42,443 nucleotides of DNA from Saprospiraceae bacterium (GTDB taxonomy: Bacteria; Bacteroidota; Bacteroidia; Chitinophagales; Saprospiraceae), in assembly GCA_013360405.1 (NCBI GenBank), contig JABWBR010000041.1:1-42443 (forward strand), read 5' to 3'. The position numbers were made by a program, and so were the translations under genes. This document shows positions 7,788-16,209 of this stretch, in pieces (within the stretch, counting starts at the first letter, position 1; the number at the start of each line of letters is the position of its first letter). The notes under the pieces are model-generated. The model worked only from the letters and a program-made list of their open reading frames with translations. It did no database searches and had not been told where the DNA came from.

Positions 7788-8421
7788 CAAACGGATTATT
7801 CCTTTTCTCATACCCTATCGTCGTGGCTGGGCCGTGGCCGGGGTATACCTTCACCTCGTCATTCAGCGTATAAAATTGGGTTTTGATAGAAGTGGCCAGC
7901 GTATTAAAATTGCCGCCGGGCAGGTCGGTGCGGCCGATGCTGTCGCGGAACAACACATCGCCGGCGATCACAAAGCCGTCTTTTTCGCAATAAAACGACA
8001 GGCTGGCCGGCGAGTGGCCGGGGGTATAGAGCGCTTTGAGCTGCGTATGGCCGAAGCTGATCAGCTCGCCGGCAGCGATATACCGGCCTGGCATAGGCGA
8101 GGGTTCGGGATAAGGCATGCCGAACATAGCCGCTACCTGTGGGGCTGATTGGAGCACGGGCAATTCGCCTTCGTGGATCTCCAGGGGCAATTGGTATGCC
8201 TCGCTGACAAAGCGGTTGCCCAGCACATGGTCGATATGGCAATGCGTATTAATGAGCCGCACCGGCTTGAGTTGCAACTTATTAATAGTGCTCACCAACT
8301 CCTCTTTTTCGTGGCCTTCATAACAGCCCGGGTCGAAAATTATGCATTCCCCGGTGTCGTCATACACCAGGTAAGTATTCTCTTCGAATGGATTGAATGT
8401 CAAGCCGACAACAATAGCCAT
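7777..8421 (-). CDS. MBL-fold metallo-hydrolase, glyoxalase II-like
   Basis: A 214-residue metallo-beta-lactamase-fold hydrolase. The binuclear metal motif THCHIDH is at residues 59-65. Further ligands are in GHSPASLSFY, FVIAGDVLFRDSIGRTDLPGG and the C-terminal YPGHGPATTIGYEKRNNPF. That last signature is typical of the short glyoxalase II-like (YcbL/GloB2) hydrolases, which act on thioesters such as S-lactoylglutathione or related compounds in the cytoplasm. The C-terminal substrate domain of classical GloB is absent, so the true substrate is open. The last codons and the stop fall inside a repeat array. Confidence 0.88.
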   Translation of the reverse strand: MAIVVGLTFNPFEENTYLVYDDTGECIIFDPGCYEGHEKEELVSTINKLQLKPVRLINTHCHIDHVLGNRFVSEAYQLPLEIHEGELPVLQSAPQVAAMFGMPYPEPSPMPGRYIAAGELISFGHTQLKALYTPGHSPASLSFYCEKDGFVIAGDVLFRDSIGRTDLPGGNFNTLATSIKTQFYTLNDEVKVYPGHGPATTIGYEKRNNPFVSN

Positions 8422-8498
8422 GGTTTTGCCGTTTTTAGATAGGCAAATATCAGCTAATTATTCTATTTTGTAAGGACTTAACGTACAAAGCCGATTAG

Positions 8499-11400
8499 AT
8501 GCATAAAATACTACACACTGCCATCTTAGCCCTTCTTGTGGGCGCTTCGCTGTGGGGGCAGGGCATACAAACCCAATACGGTAAAAACCGCGTGCAATTT
8601 CATCGCGATTTTGACGAATGGTCGCAATACGAAAGCGACAATTTCGTCGCCTATTGGTACGGTGAAGGGCGAAACATAGGGCAGGCGGTGGTGCAATTGG
8701 CCGAGCAAGACTTTGCGTCGGTACAACAATTGCTCGAGCACCGAATCAATGAAAAAATCCAGATTATCGTATACACCGACCTCACCGACCTCAAGCAGAG
8801 CAATATAGGCAGCGAGGAGGCATTTACCAATACGGGCGGCCAAACCAAAATAGTTGGCAACAAAGTATTCGTTTATTTCGACGGCAACCACAGGCACCTG
8901 CGCCGTCAAATCAGAGAGGGCATCGCCGAAGTATTCCTCGACGCCATGTTATTCGGCTCCAACATACAGGAAATTGTGCAAAATGCCGTGGCGCTCAACC
9001 TGCCCGAATGGTTCAAGCAGGGCCTGTCAGCCTACGTAGGCGAGCCCTGGAGCAGCGATCTCGACAACCGTCTGCGCGATGCGCTTTTGCGTGCTGATTT
9101 TGAAAATTTTGAAAATTTCGCAGAAGAAAACCCTCGCCTGGCCGGCCATTCGCTTTGGTATTTTATCGGCGAAAATTTTGGCGCTTCTACCGTGTCCAAC
9201 CTGTTGTACCTCACCCGCATCAATCGCAGCGTAGAAAGCGGCTTTCTGTATGTATTAGGCAGCCCATACGAAGTGATTACCAACGGTTGGTATTCGTATT
9301 TCCACGACCGCTACGCATCGGAAAATGCACTGCGCCAGAATCCGGTCAACCAGGATCTCAAAGTAAAAAACAAACGCAAACTTCCCGTCAGCGAAGTGAA
9401 GATCAGTCCCGACGGCCAGAAAGTAATATACTCCACCAACGAAATCGGCCGTTTCAAGGTATTCATGCAGGATACGCGCACCGGCAAGCGAGAGCTCATC
9501 TTTGCAGAAGGATTTCGCAATGCCTTCCAGGCTACCGACTACAACTACCCTTTGCTGGCCTGGAACCCCAACAACAATGAAATCGCCATCATCTACGAAC
9601 GGCGCGACGTGGTAAAATTGCTTACCTACGACTTGTCTGCCAAAAAATCAAAAACAACGGATTTGGCGCCCGATTACCAGCGCGTACACAGCATGGGCTA
9701 CGTCAACCCGATGACGCTTGTCTTGTCGGGTACTTCTCGAGGCTTTTCCGACATATTCCTGTATTACCTGAACACCAGGCAGTCGGAGCGCCTCACCAAC
9801 GACTTTTACGACGACCTCGACGCCGCCTATGTGCAATTGGGCGGACGCAGGGGCATACTTTTTGCGTCCAACCGGGATAATCCTGTATTACAAACTGCGC
9901 GGCTCGACTCTATCATGCCCGTAGGCACGTTTGATATATTCTATTTCGATCTCGACACCCGGGATAAAGAGCTGATTGCCATTACGCAAACGCCGCTGGC
10001 CAACGAGCGCCAGCCTGTGCCGGTTGATACAGCTCTGTTTGCCTATTTGAGCGACCGCAGCGGGTTATACAACCGCGAAACTGCGTATTTGGAAGACTAC
10101 ATCCACCATTACGAGCAGATCGTAACCCTCAAAGACGGCAGCGAATTTATCTTCCACGCCGATTCTGCATTGGTGGGCGTGGACAGCCAGGCTATCGATA
10201 CCATTCGCCTGCACCCCGTACTCAAAAAGCGGGCCGTGCAATATAGCAGCACCAATTCTTCGCGCAGCATAGAGGCGCATAGCACTTCACCGCGTACCGG
10301 CAAGTTGGCCGAATTAATATTTTTCGAAAACGAATACCGCATTTTTTATGGAAATGTGGGCATAGACACCCTTGTGATGCCCATGCCAACCCTATTCCAG
10401 GAAAATCAGCGCAGAAAAAGCAAAGAAAAAACGGTGGAAGAGGTCCCTGCACCGCCTGCAAACAACCAACTTATAGAAGTGCCCACCCCGGAAATCCGCG
10501 AAGAAGACATCCCCGTTGAAAAACTCGATACCGGCAAAATCGACATCGACAACTACTTGTTCCAAAGTGAATTTGACGATGAAGACGTACCTACTACCGT
10601 GATCCAACGCGAAGAAAACAAGGTAGAAAAAGAGGAGTCGCCCTCTCCCGTCACCAAAGTACAACAGCCGCAAGTCGCCACCCTGCCGCCGCCGGCTATC
10701 TCGGGTGCATTGACCTCCACAAAAGGCGTTTACAGGTTCCGCCCGGGCAAGATCATCCCCTATCGCCTGCAATTCCGTACCGACTTTGTCACTACCCAAC
10801 TCGACAACAGTTTGCTCTTTGACGGGCTCGAAACGATATCGGCTAACCCCAACGGGTTTGGGTATCCGCCTCCCGGCATTTTATTAAAAGCCAATTTCAA
10901 AGACCTTTTTGAGGATTATGAATTTGAGGGCGGCGTGCGCGTACCTACTTCTTTTAATGGAACGGAATACTTTTTAACTTTTCATAATAAAAAGCAACGC
11001 CTCGACAAGCGTTTTTCCATCTATCGTCGCAACCTGCGGGAAAGCGACGAGGTCATCTCGTTTGTACCCCGCCGGCGGGAGATGAATACGATGCTTGGGC
11101 AATACGGCGTGCGTTATCCGCTTGACATCTTCCGTAGCCTGCGTGCAACGGCTACTTTGCGCCGCGACCGGGTAGAACAACTGGCCACCGAGCGCCCCGC
11201 CCTCGATGTACCTACGGTAAACGAGCAACGGGCGGGCATCAAATTGGAATACGTATTTGACAATACGCTCGATGTGGCGCTCAACATCAAAAACGGGTCG
11301 CGCTACAAGATATTTTTCGAAGCCGTCAAGCGCTTTGACGTCAATACCAACGAAGGGTTCAACGTATCCTTCAATGAAGGATTTATGAGTGTATTCGGCC

Positions 11401-11996
11401 TCGACGCGCGCCATTACCAGCGCATCGATAAGCACTCCATACTGGCACTGCGCGTAGCGGGCGCCACTTCTTTCGGTTCTGAGAAGATGTTGTATTACCT
11501 GGGCGGTGTCGACAACTGGTTGTTTCCGGCCTTCAGCAACGACATCCCCGTGCCCGAAGGCGGCGATTTTGCTTTTCAGACGCTGGCTACTCCCGTGCGC
11601 GGATTCCGCATGAATATCAGGAACGGCAACTCTTATGCCGTTTTCAACGCCGAATTGCGGGCGCCTATTTTCAAATATTTCTCCAAGCGCATCAAGTCGC
11701 CGTTCCTGCGCAATTTCCAGGTAGTAGGCTTTTTTGACATGGGCACGGCCTGGCAGGGCAAAGACCCCTTCAGCACCGATAACCCGCTCAATACCAGCTA
11801 TTACCCGCAGGATGCGCCCAATCCGCCCGTGGTTGTGAAGGTGAATTATTTCCGCGATCCCATTGTGGCAGGTTATGGATTGGGCGTGCGTACCGTCTTG
11901 TTCGGTTATTTCGTACGCGTCGATTATGCCTGGGGCATTGAAACCCGCAAAGTGCTGGCGCCAAGGCTGTATATTGCGCTGGGGATGGATTTTTGA
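8499..11996 (+). CDS. Outer membrane protein: MA-like domain, TolB-like propeller and C-terminal beta-barrel
   Basis: A 1165-residue exported protein. A signal peptide (1-20, ending ASLWG before QGIQ) is followed by a region resembling the peptidase MA fold (about 35-240). There the expected HExxH is replaced by REGIA (LRRQIREGIAEVF), while the following LPEWFKQGLSAYVG helix is kept, so the domain is probably inactive as a protease. Residues about 290-600 carry PD40/TolB-like propeller blades (VSEVKISPDGQKVIYSTNE; LVLSGTSRGFSDIFLY; RGILFASNRDNP). A Pro/Glu-rich linker (about 640-740) leads to a predicted outer membrane barrel ending in a terminal Phe (LYIALGMDF). This architecture occurs across Bacteroidota; its role is not established. 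The stop overlaps the next gene's start (TGATG), so the two are probably made together. Confidence 0.8.
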   Translation: MHKILHTAILALLVGASLWGQGIQTQYGKNRVQFHRDFDEWSQYESDNFVAYWYGEGRNIGQAVVQLAEQDFASVQQLLEHRINEKIQIIVYTDLTDLKQSNIGSEEAFTNTGGQTKIVGNKVFVYFDGNHRHLRRQIREGIAEVFLDAMLFGSNIQEIVQNAVALNLPEWFKQGLSAYVGEPWSSDLDNRLRDALLRADFENFENFAEENPRLAGHSLWYFIGENFGASTVSNLLYLTRINRSVESGFLYVLGSPYEVITNGWYSYFHDRYASENALRQNPVNQDLKVKNKRKLPVSEVKISPDGQKVIYSTNEIGRFKVFMQDTRTGKRELIFAEGFRNAFQATDYNYPLLAWNPNNNEIAIIYERRDVVKLLTYDLSAKKSKTTDLAPDYQRVHSMGYVNPMTLVLSGTSRGFSDIFLYYLNTRQSERLTNDFYDDLDAAYVQLGGRRGILFASNRDNPVLQTARLDSIMPVGTFDIFYFDLDTRDKELIAITQTPLANERQPVPVDTALFAYLSDRSGLYNRETAYLEDYIHHYEQIVTLKDGSEFIFHADSALVGVDSQAIDTIRLHPVLKKRAVQYSSTNSSRSIEAHSTSPRTGKLAELIFFENEYRIFYGNVGIDTLVMPMPTLFQENQRRKSKEKTVEEVPAPPANNQLIEVPTPEIREEDIPVEKLDTGKIDIDNYLFQSEFDDEDVPTTVIQREENKVEKEESPSPVTKVQQPQVATLPPPAISGALTSTKGVYRFRPGKIIPYRLQFRTDFVTTQLDNSLLFDGLETISANPNGFGYPPPGILLKANFKDLFEDYEFEGGVRVPTSFNGTEYFLTFHNKKQRLDKRFSIYRRNLRESDEVISFVPRRREMNTMLGQYGVRYPLDIFRSLRATATLRRDRVEQLATERPALDVPTVNEQRAGIKLEYVFDNTLDVALNIKNGSRYKIFFEAVKRFDVNTNEGFNVSFNEGFMSVFGLDARHYQRIDKHSILALRVAGATSFGSEKMLYYLGGVDNWLFPAFSNDIPVPEGGDFAFQTLATPVRGFRMNIRNGNSYAVFNAELRAPIFKYFSKRIKSPFLRNFQVVGFFDMGTAWQGKDPFSTDNPLNTSYYPQDAPNPPVVVKVNYFRDPIVAGYGLGVRTVLFGYFVRVDYAWGIETRKVLAPRLYIALGMDF

Positions 11997-13831
11997 TGTT
12001 ATCGGTTATCAGTTATCGGTTGTCGGTTGTCGGTTATGGGGTGTCCAAACCTGTCAATTTTCTTCGGTTCGCCTTAGCAACGGCCATACTGACTTGGGGG
12101 AGCATCGCGTATGCTCAACCTGAGTCGTTACATCTGCATTTGCTACCCATAGATGCGGCGCCGGAATTGCTCTCCAAAATCGCCCCTTCCAAAACCTTCA
12201 AAGACAGCACGGCGATAGTGGCCGAATTGCACAATATCATACGTCAGCTGCAGGCGGCGCAGTATCTCGAAGCGGGCGTGGATACCCTGGTGCGCACTGA
12301 TAGCTTATACACCGCCTTTCTGCACATTGGGCCGGCGTACCGGTGGGCGCAGCTTCGAAATGGCAATGTGGAAGAATCCTTTTTGGCTGCTTCCGGATAC
12401 CGGGAGCGGCTTTTTCGCGGCGTTCGTTTCTCATACCGGCAGATTGTGCGATTGCAGGAATCGCTCCTGGGTGCGGCTGAAAATGCCGGTTATCCCTTTG
12501 CCCGTGTACAACTCGATAGCCTGGTTGCCGAAGGCGGCGCGCTACAAGCAGCGCTTATGCTGGATAAGGGGCCGTTGATAACCATCCGTTCCCTGAAAAT
12601 CGAAGGCGATGCGCGCATCTCAAATGCATTTTTGCAACAATACCTCGGTATTCGCCCGGGGATGCCCTATCACCGGGGTAAGGTGCTCAAACTCAGGCAA
12701 CGCCTTTTGCAACTCCCTTTTTTGAGCCTTACTGCCGACCCGGGCGTGGTTTTTCAGGGGGCCGATGCCCTCATCAGTCTGCCTTTACAGCGGCGCAATG
12801 CCAGCCGGTTTGATTTTATCATCGGCGTATTGCCCAATAGCAGTCAGGTAGGCAGGCTGCTCCTTACCGGGTCTTTCAACGGCGAGCTCCACAACCAATT
12901 CGGCCTTGGCGAGCGGATTTATGCGCGTTTTGAGCAATTGCGGCCTCAGACACAGCGACTGGACCTGCAATTCACCTACCCCTACGCGCTGGGATTGCCC
13001 TTTGGCGCCGACCTTCAATTTGGGTTATACAAACGCGATACCAATTTTATCGATATCAATTTCGACGTGGGAATACAATACCTGCTCGAAGGGGGCAATT
13101 ACCTGAAAGCTTTCTGGAATCGCCGTACCACCAACGTCCTCAGCGTCAATGCAGCACAATTGTTCAACAGCGGCGCCTTGCCCGACACATTGGATGTAAA
13201 CCACACCTTTTTCGGCCTGGAATACGCCCATGAGCGCCTCGACTACCGGTACAACCCGCGCAAAGGCTGGCGGGTATGGGCACGCGCCGCTGCCGGCACC
13301 AAGCGAATCGAAAAAAACAACCAGATCGAATCGCTGGGTTTCGGGAGCTTGTATGATTCGCTGGTATTGCGCAGCTTTCAATACCGGCTCACCGGCGCGC
13401 TGGAGGGGTACCTCCCCCTTTTCAAACGGGGTGTAGTCAAAACAGCGCTGCAAGGCGGGTTCATTTTTGCACAAGATCCCATATTGGCCAACGAGCAATA
13501 CCGCCTTGGCGGCAACCGACTGTTGCGTGGCTTTGACGAAGAGTTGATCTTCGCCACCCAATATCTGGTAGCTACGTTGGAGTACCGCTTTCTACTGGGA
13601 ACGAATTCTTACCTCTATCTTTTCGGCGACGCCGCCCGCACCGACGCCCTCACCGCCAACACGCCTACCGGCGCGGATACCGTTGATTTCCCGTATGGTT
13701 TTGGGGTGGGCATCACCTTTGAAACGCGTGCCGGTCTCTTCGGGGTAAGCCTGGCCTTCGGCGGCCGCCAGGGGCTGCCGGTCGATTTTGGCGCGCCCAA
13801 GGTGCATTTTGGTTATGTAAGCAGATTTTGA
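11996..13831 (+). CDS. BamA/TamA-family outer membrane protein (POTRA plus beta-barrel)
   Basis: About 611 residues, with a signal sequence (FLRFALATAILTWGSIAYA before QPES), a periplasmic part with at least one POTRA-like segment (ITIRSLKIEGDARISNAFL, then GIRPGMPYHRGKVLKLRQRL), and a 16-strand-type barrel closing in a C-terminal Phe (VHFGYVSRF). The barrel contains QYRLGGNRLLRGFDEE, equivalent to the conserved motif of the Omp85 lid loop (usually VRGF/Y). Members insert or move proteins across the outer membrane. The ATG at 11996 overlaps the previous stop, but the first 15 codons are encoded by a 7-base tandem repeat (11999-12039). A GTG at 12041 would give a compact signal peptide and may be the true start. 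Confidence 0.85.
   Translation: MLSVISYRLSVVGYGVSKPVNFLRFALATAILTWGSIAYAQPESLHLHLLPIDAAPELLSKIAPSKTFKDSTAIVAELHNIIRQLQAAQYLEAGVDTLVRTDSLYTAFLHIGPAYRWAQLRNGNVEESFLAASGYRERLFRGVRFSYRQIVRLQESLLGAAENAGYPFARVQLDSLVAEGGALQAALMLDKGPLITIRSLKIEGDARISNAFLQQYLGIRPGMPYHRGKVLKLRQRLLQLPFLSLTADPGVVFQGADALISLPLQRRNASRFDFIIGVLPNSSQVGRLLLTGSFNGELHNQFGLGERIYARFEQLRPQTQRLDLQFTYPYALGLPFGADLQFGLYKRDTNFIDINFDVGIQYLLEGGNYLKAFWNRRTTNVLSVNAAQLFNSGALPDTLDVNHTFFGLEYAHERLDYRYNPRKGWRVWARAAAGTKRIEKNNQIESLGFGSLYDSLVLRSFQYRLTGALEGYLPLFKRGVVKTALQGGFIFAQDPILANEQYRLGGNRLLRGFDEELIFATQYLVATLEYRFLLGTNSYLYLFGDAARTDALTANTPTGADTVDFPYGFGVGITFETRAGLFGVSLAFGGRQGLPVDFGAPKVHFGYVSRF
11999..12039 (+). repeat. 7-base tandem repeat at the start of the Omp85-type gene
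   Basis: Units of TTATCGG or TTGTCGG follow one another five to six times. If translated they give LSVISYRLSVVGYG, a peptide that reflects the repeat and not a protein need. No inverted partner follows, unlike the other arrays here. Confidence 0.75.
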
Positions 13832-13869
13832 TGTGGTAGAGACGCAAAATTTTGCGTCTCTACCACATC
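13830..13869. terminator. Perfect 40-base palindrome spanning two convergent stop codons
   Basis: GATGTGGTAGAGACGCAAAA (13830-13849) is followed with no spacer by its exact reverse complement (13850-13869). The stop codons of both converging genes (TGA 13829-13831 and TAG at 13860-13862) fall within or at the edge of it. It would form a long hairpin in either transcript, and can serve as a shared terminator. A shorter relative with the GAGACGCA/TGCGTCTC core lies at 38576-38597, so this is a dispersed element and not a unique terminator. Confidence 0.8.
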
Positions 13870-14807
13870 CCTTCTCTGTCGCGCAGGCGGTCGATCATCT
13901 GATATAGCGTAGAATGGTATTTCCACACGGCGGAATAGGGATGTTGCGTAGCGCCGAATTGGCGCCGGATGGCTTCGATATTGCGCATCATGCTGCCCTC
14001 GAAATCAAAAACGGGTAAGCCGAGTTGTTCGGCGGCATAGCGAATAGCCTCCCAGATTAGTAAAATGCCCGCGCCGCTTTGGCGCAGGGCGGGGTCATCG
14101 CCGGAGAGGTGATACCAGGCCGAATGGGCATCCCAAATCAGATATGCAACCGCATGCAGTCGACCTTGCTGATCGAAAGCAGCAAAAATGCGACGGCATT
14201 GGTGTTGGCTCAGGGCTTCGTCGTGGCGTAATAATTGAGGCAGGGTATAAGGCAGGCGCAACCCTTGCCGCTCAAAGCTCATCGCATTGATCCGATAAAA
14301 ATCTTCCAGCGGCAATTCGTTGGAAATAGTGAGTATAGACTGTGCTTTTTGCAGGTTGCGACGCATATTCCGGTTGATGCCCTGCAATACGGCATCGGCG
14401 CCTGCTTCCAGCGATAATTGATAAGAATACCGCGTAGTTTGGCGATAGCCGGCCCAGTAAAAGGGCAGCCAGTTGGTTGCGCTATAGTGGAAACATTGCT
14501 TAAAGGCAGCTACCGCGGGCAGTTGGGCGATAAGTGCCTCCAGCAGTCGGTGTTGTTCAGTAAGCGATACGGCGGGATCGGCCAGGTAGGGCCCCATCAT
14601 TTTGACAAAAGGAGGCATGGTAATATAGCGGAAGCCTCCTTTTTGTTTAATAAAATAAGGCAGGACAGCCTCTATTCGCCCCCCCCGCTCTACTACAGCC
14701 GCATCCCACTGCCCACCATCGCAGGCGGCATCGAGGTACCAATACTGGGCAAAAACCGGCATTCGGTTTTCCTGGCAGAATTGGCGGTAGGCAGCAGACT
14801 GGTTCAT
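13860..14807 (-). CDS. FemAB/BioF2-like GNAT acyltransferase
   Basis: A 315-residue protein with the tandem GNAT fold of the FemAB-like group (acetyltransferase_6). Visible features are RNMRRNLQKAQ (about 143-153), the acyl-donor region HAVAYLIWDAHSAWYHLSGDDP, and QSGAGILLIWEAIRYAAEQLGLPVFDFEGSM, which is typical of the C-terminal GNAT half. Related proteins transfer amino-acyl or acyl groups to peptidoglycan precursors or surface polymers; the acceptor here is unknown. Its ATG shares one base with the stop of the M48 protease gene (TAATG), so the two are translationally coupled. The gene ends inside a 40-base palindrome. Confidence 0.78.
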   Translation of the reverse strand: MNQSAAYRQFCQENRMPVFAQYWYLDAACDGGQWDAAVVERGGRIEAVLPYFIKQKGGFRYITMPPFVKMMGPYLADPAVSLTEQHRLLEALIAQLPAVAAFKQCFHYSATNWLPFYWAGYRQTTRYSYQLSLEAGADAVLQGINRNMRRNLQKAQSILTISNELPLEDFYRINAMSFERQGLRLPYTLPQLLRHDEALSQHQCRRIFAAFDQQGRLHAVAYLIWDAHSAWYHLSGDDPALRQSGAGILLIWEAIRYAAEQLGLPVFDFEGSMMRNIEAIRRQFGATQHPYSAVWKYHSTLYQMIDRLRDREGMW

Positions 14808-15601
14808 TATTTCAACAAGCGCTTAATACGGTCGTATTCCGTTTTGTAATTTTTCGAGCCGGTGCAGGCCATTTCTTTGGCTTTGCCTTCAATTTTCTGG
14901 ACGCGGTTGCCGGGATCGGGGTGGGTACTGAGGAATGCAGGCGGGTTGCCCTTGCCTTCTATTTTCTTAAAAAAGCCTGCTGCGCCATCGGCGTGGTAAT
15001 CGGTGCCGCACAAATACAGCACCGAATGTTCGTCGGCTTCCGTTTCGTGGGTGCGGCTAAACTGCAGCGAAATCAACCCCAGCGCAATTTGTTCAATCAT
15101 ACCGGGATCGGATTTGCCGGTGGCGATAGAAGTAAGTGCCGCCAGGCCGTATATTTTCGTCATCTGGCGGGTAGAGTGGCGCAGGGCTGCGTGGGCAATT
15201 TCATGGCCCATCACGCCTGCAAGCTGGTCTTCCGTGTCCAGGTATTTGATTAGTCCGGTATACACATAAATATAGCCGCCGGGGGTACAAAATGCATTAA
15301 GTGTATTGGCATCGTTTATGATTTTCACCTCCCAGGGGAATTCATTGCGATATTTCACCTTGCCAGTGTTAAGTATTTTGGTAGTAATACCGCGCACATA
15401 GCGATACACTTCTTCGTTTCCGCTTTCAGGTAAAATAGGATACGTTTTGGGGTCGCCGGCGATTTCTTTAGAGACTTGTTTTCCTAGTTCGATATCCTGT
15501 TGGGGGGTAAACAGGTTGAGGCCGCCGCCATCGGCAGATTTGCATCCTGAAAAAGAAAACGCGACAGACAGAAAGAGAGACAAAATCAGTAGTTGCTTCA
15601 T
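14807..15601 (-). CDS. M48-family zinc metalloprotease, putative lipoprotein
   Basis: A 264-residue protease of the M48 family without the membrane helices of HtpX, so like the periplasmic BepA/LoiP group that degrades or helps assemble outer membrane proteins. The N-terminus MKQLLILSLFLSVAFSFSGC is a lipoprotein signal with Cys20 as the likely lipid attachment site. The zinc site is HEIAH (His133, Glu134, His137), with the third ligand Glu188 in HETEADEHS; a further STHPDPGNR motif lies near the C-terminus. The start at 15601 is chosen for the signal sequence: the open frame reaches back to 15799, but that part crosses a repeat array and is not protein-like. Coupled to the acyltransferase gene downstream. 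Confidence 0.9.
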   Translation of the reverse strand: MKQLLILSLFLSVAFSFSGCKSADGGGLNLFTPQQDIELGKQVSKEIAGDPKTYPILPESGNEEVYRYVRGITTKILNTGKVKYRNEFPWEVKIINDANTLNAFCTPGGYIYVYTGLIKYLDTEDQLAGVMGHEIAHAALRHSTRQMTKIYGLAALTSIATGKSDPGMIEQIALGLISLQFSRTHETEADEHSVLYLCGTDYHADGAAGFFKKIEGKGNPPAFLSTHPDPGNRVQKIEGKAKEMACTGSKNYKTEYDRIKRLLK

Positions 15602-15685
15602 ACTATTCGAATATTGTGTAAATTCCCGAGATAAACGGACAGGAGAAAAAAAATATTGTTGGGTGACGGGCCACGAAATGGATTG

Positions 15686-15738
15686 GTGGGTGACGAGGTG
15701 ACAGGGTAAACGTGGAGAACGGTAAACGTTCACCCTAC
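15686..15738. repeat. 8-base GGTGACGA-type repeat with inverted tail
   Basis: GGTGGGTGACGA, GGTGACAG and GGT follow one another, then GGGTAAACGT is mirrored with one mismatch by ACGTTCACCC. The array fills the spacer between the small membrane protein gene and the M48 protease gene and touches the stop region of the former. Confidence 0.55.
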
Positions 15739-16193
15739 GGCGATGGATTTCGTTGCAACAGGGTTGCCAATTCTGCATTTTCCAACCAGAAGTCTTCATA
15801 CAGCCTGGTGCTGGCTACGAAAGTGAAACGTTTTCCGAAACTACCTGATGCCTTGAGTTCGATAGTTACTATTTTTAAAAATAAAAAACTGCTCTCGTGC
15901 AGAGAAGATACATCCTGAAAAGAATAGCGAAAATGCTTGAAATAATTAGTCACAAAAATATGTTCGGGTGAAAATTCCACGCGTTTGAGTCGCATAAGCG
16001 TAAAAGCAAACACGGCCAGTCCGCTCACGAAAAAAAAGAGCACGCCCCAGCGGAAGGGGCCGGCAGGGATATTGCCAAAATAGGCTGCTTTGTTGGTCCA
16101 AACGGCAAGCGTAACCGCGCCGAAGAAGACAATCCAGAACGTGGGCACAAAAATTTTCAAAAAAAGCGTAGCGTTGGTCGAAACCCTTTGCAT
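15735..16193 (-). CDS. Small two-helix membrane protein of unknown function
   Basis: A 152-residue protein not recognised as a named family. Two hydrophobic segments near the N-terminus (about 12-32 and 48-66) are followed by a soluble part of alternating strands (VEFSPEHIFVTNYFKHFRYSFQDV; KIVTIELKASGSFGKRFTFVAS), which looks like a small PH-like domain after a membrane hairpin. The start at 16193 (MQRVSTNATLF) is chosen because the upstream extension of the frame overlaps tatC. Spacing to tatC is 16 bases, so it is very likely in the same transcript. Confidence 0.72.
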   Translation of the reverse strand: MQRVSTNATLFLKIFVPTFWIVFFGAVTLAVWTNKAAYFGNIPAGPFRWGVLFFFVSGLAVFAFTLMRLKRVEFSPEHIFVTNYFKHFRYSFQDVSSLHESSFLFLKIVTIELKASGSFGKRFTFVASTRLYEDFWLENAELATLLQRNPSP

Positions 16194-16209
16194 GAATACT
16201 GAATTTACA

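Noticed and set aside
15602-15799. N-terminal extension of the M48 protease frame
   Set aside because: It passes through a GGTGACGA-type repeat and would bury the lipoprotein signal in the interior.
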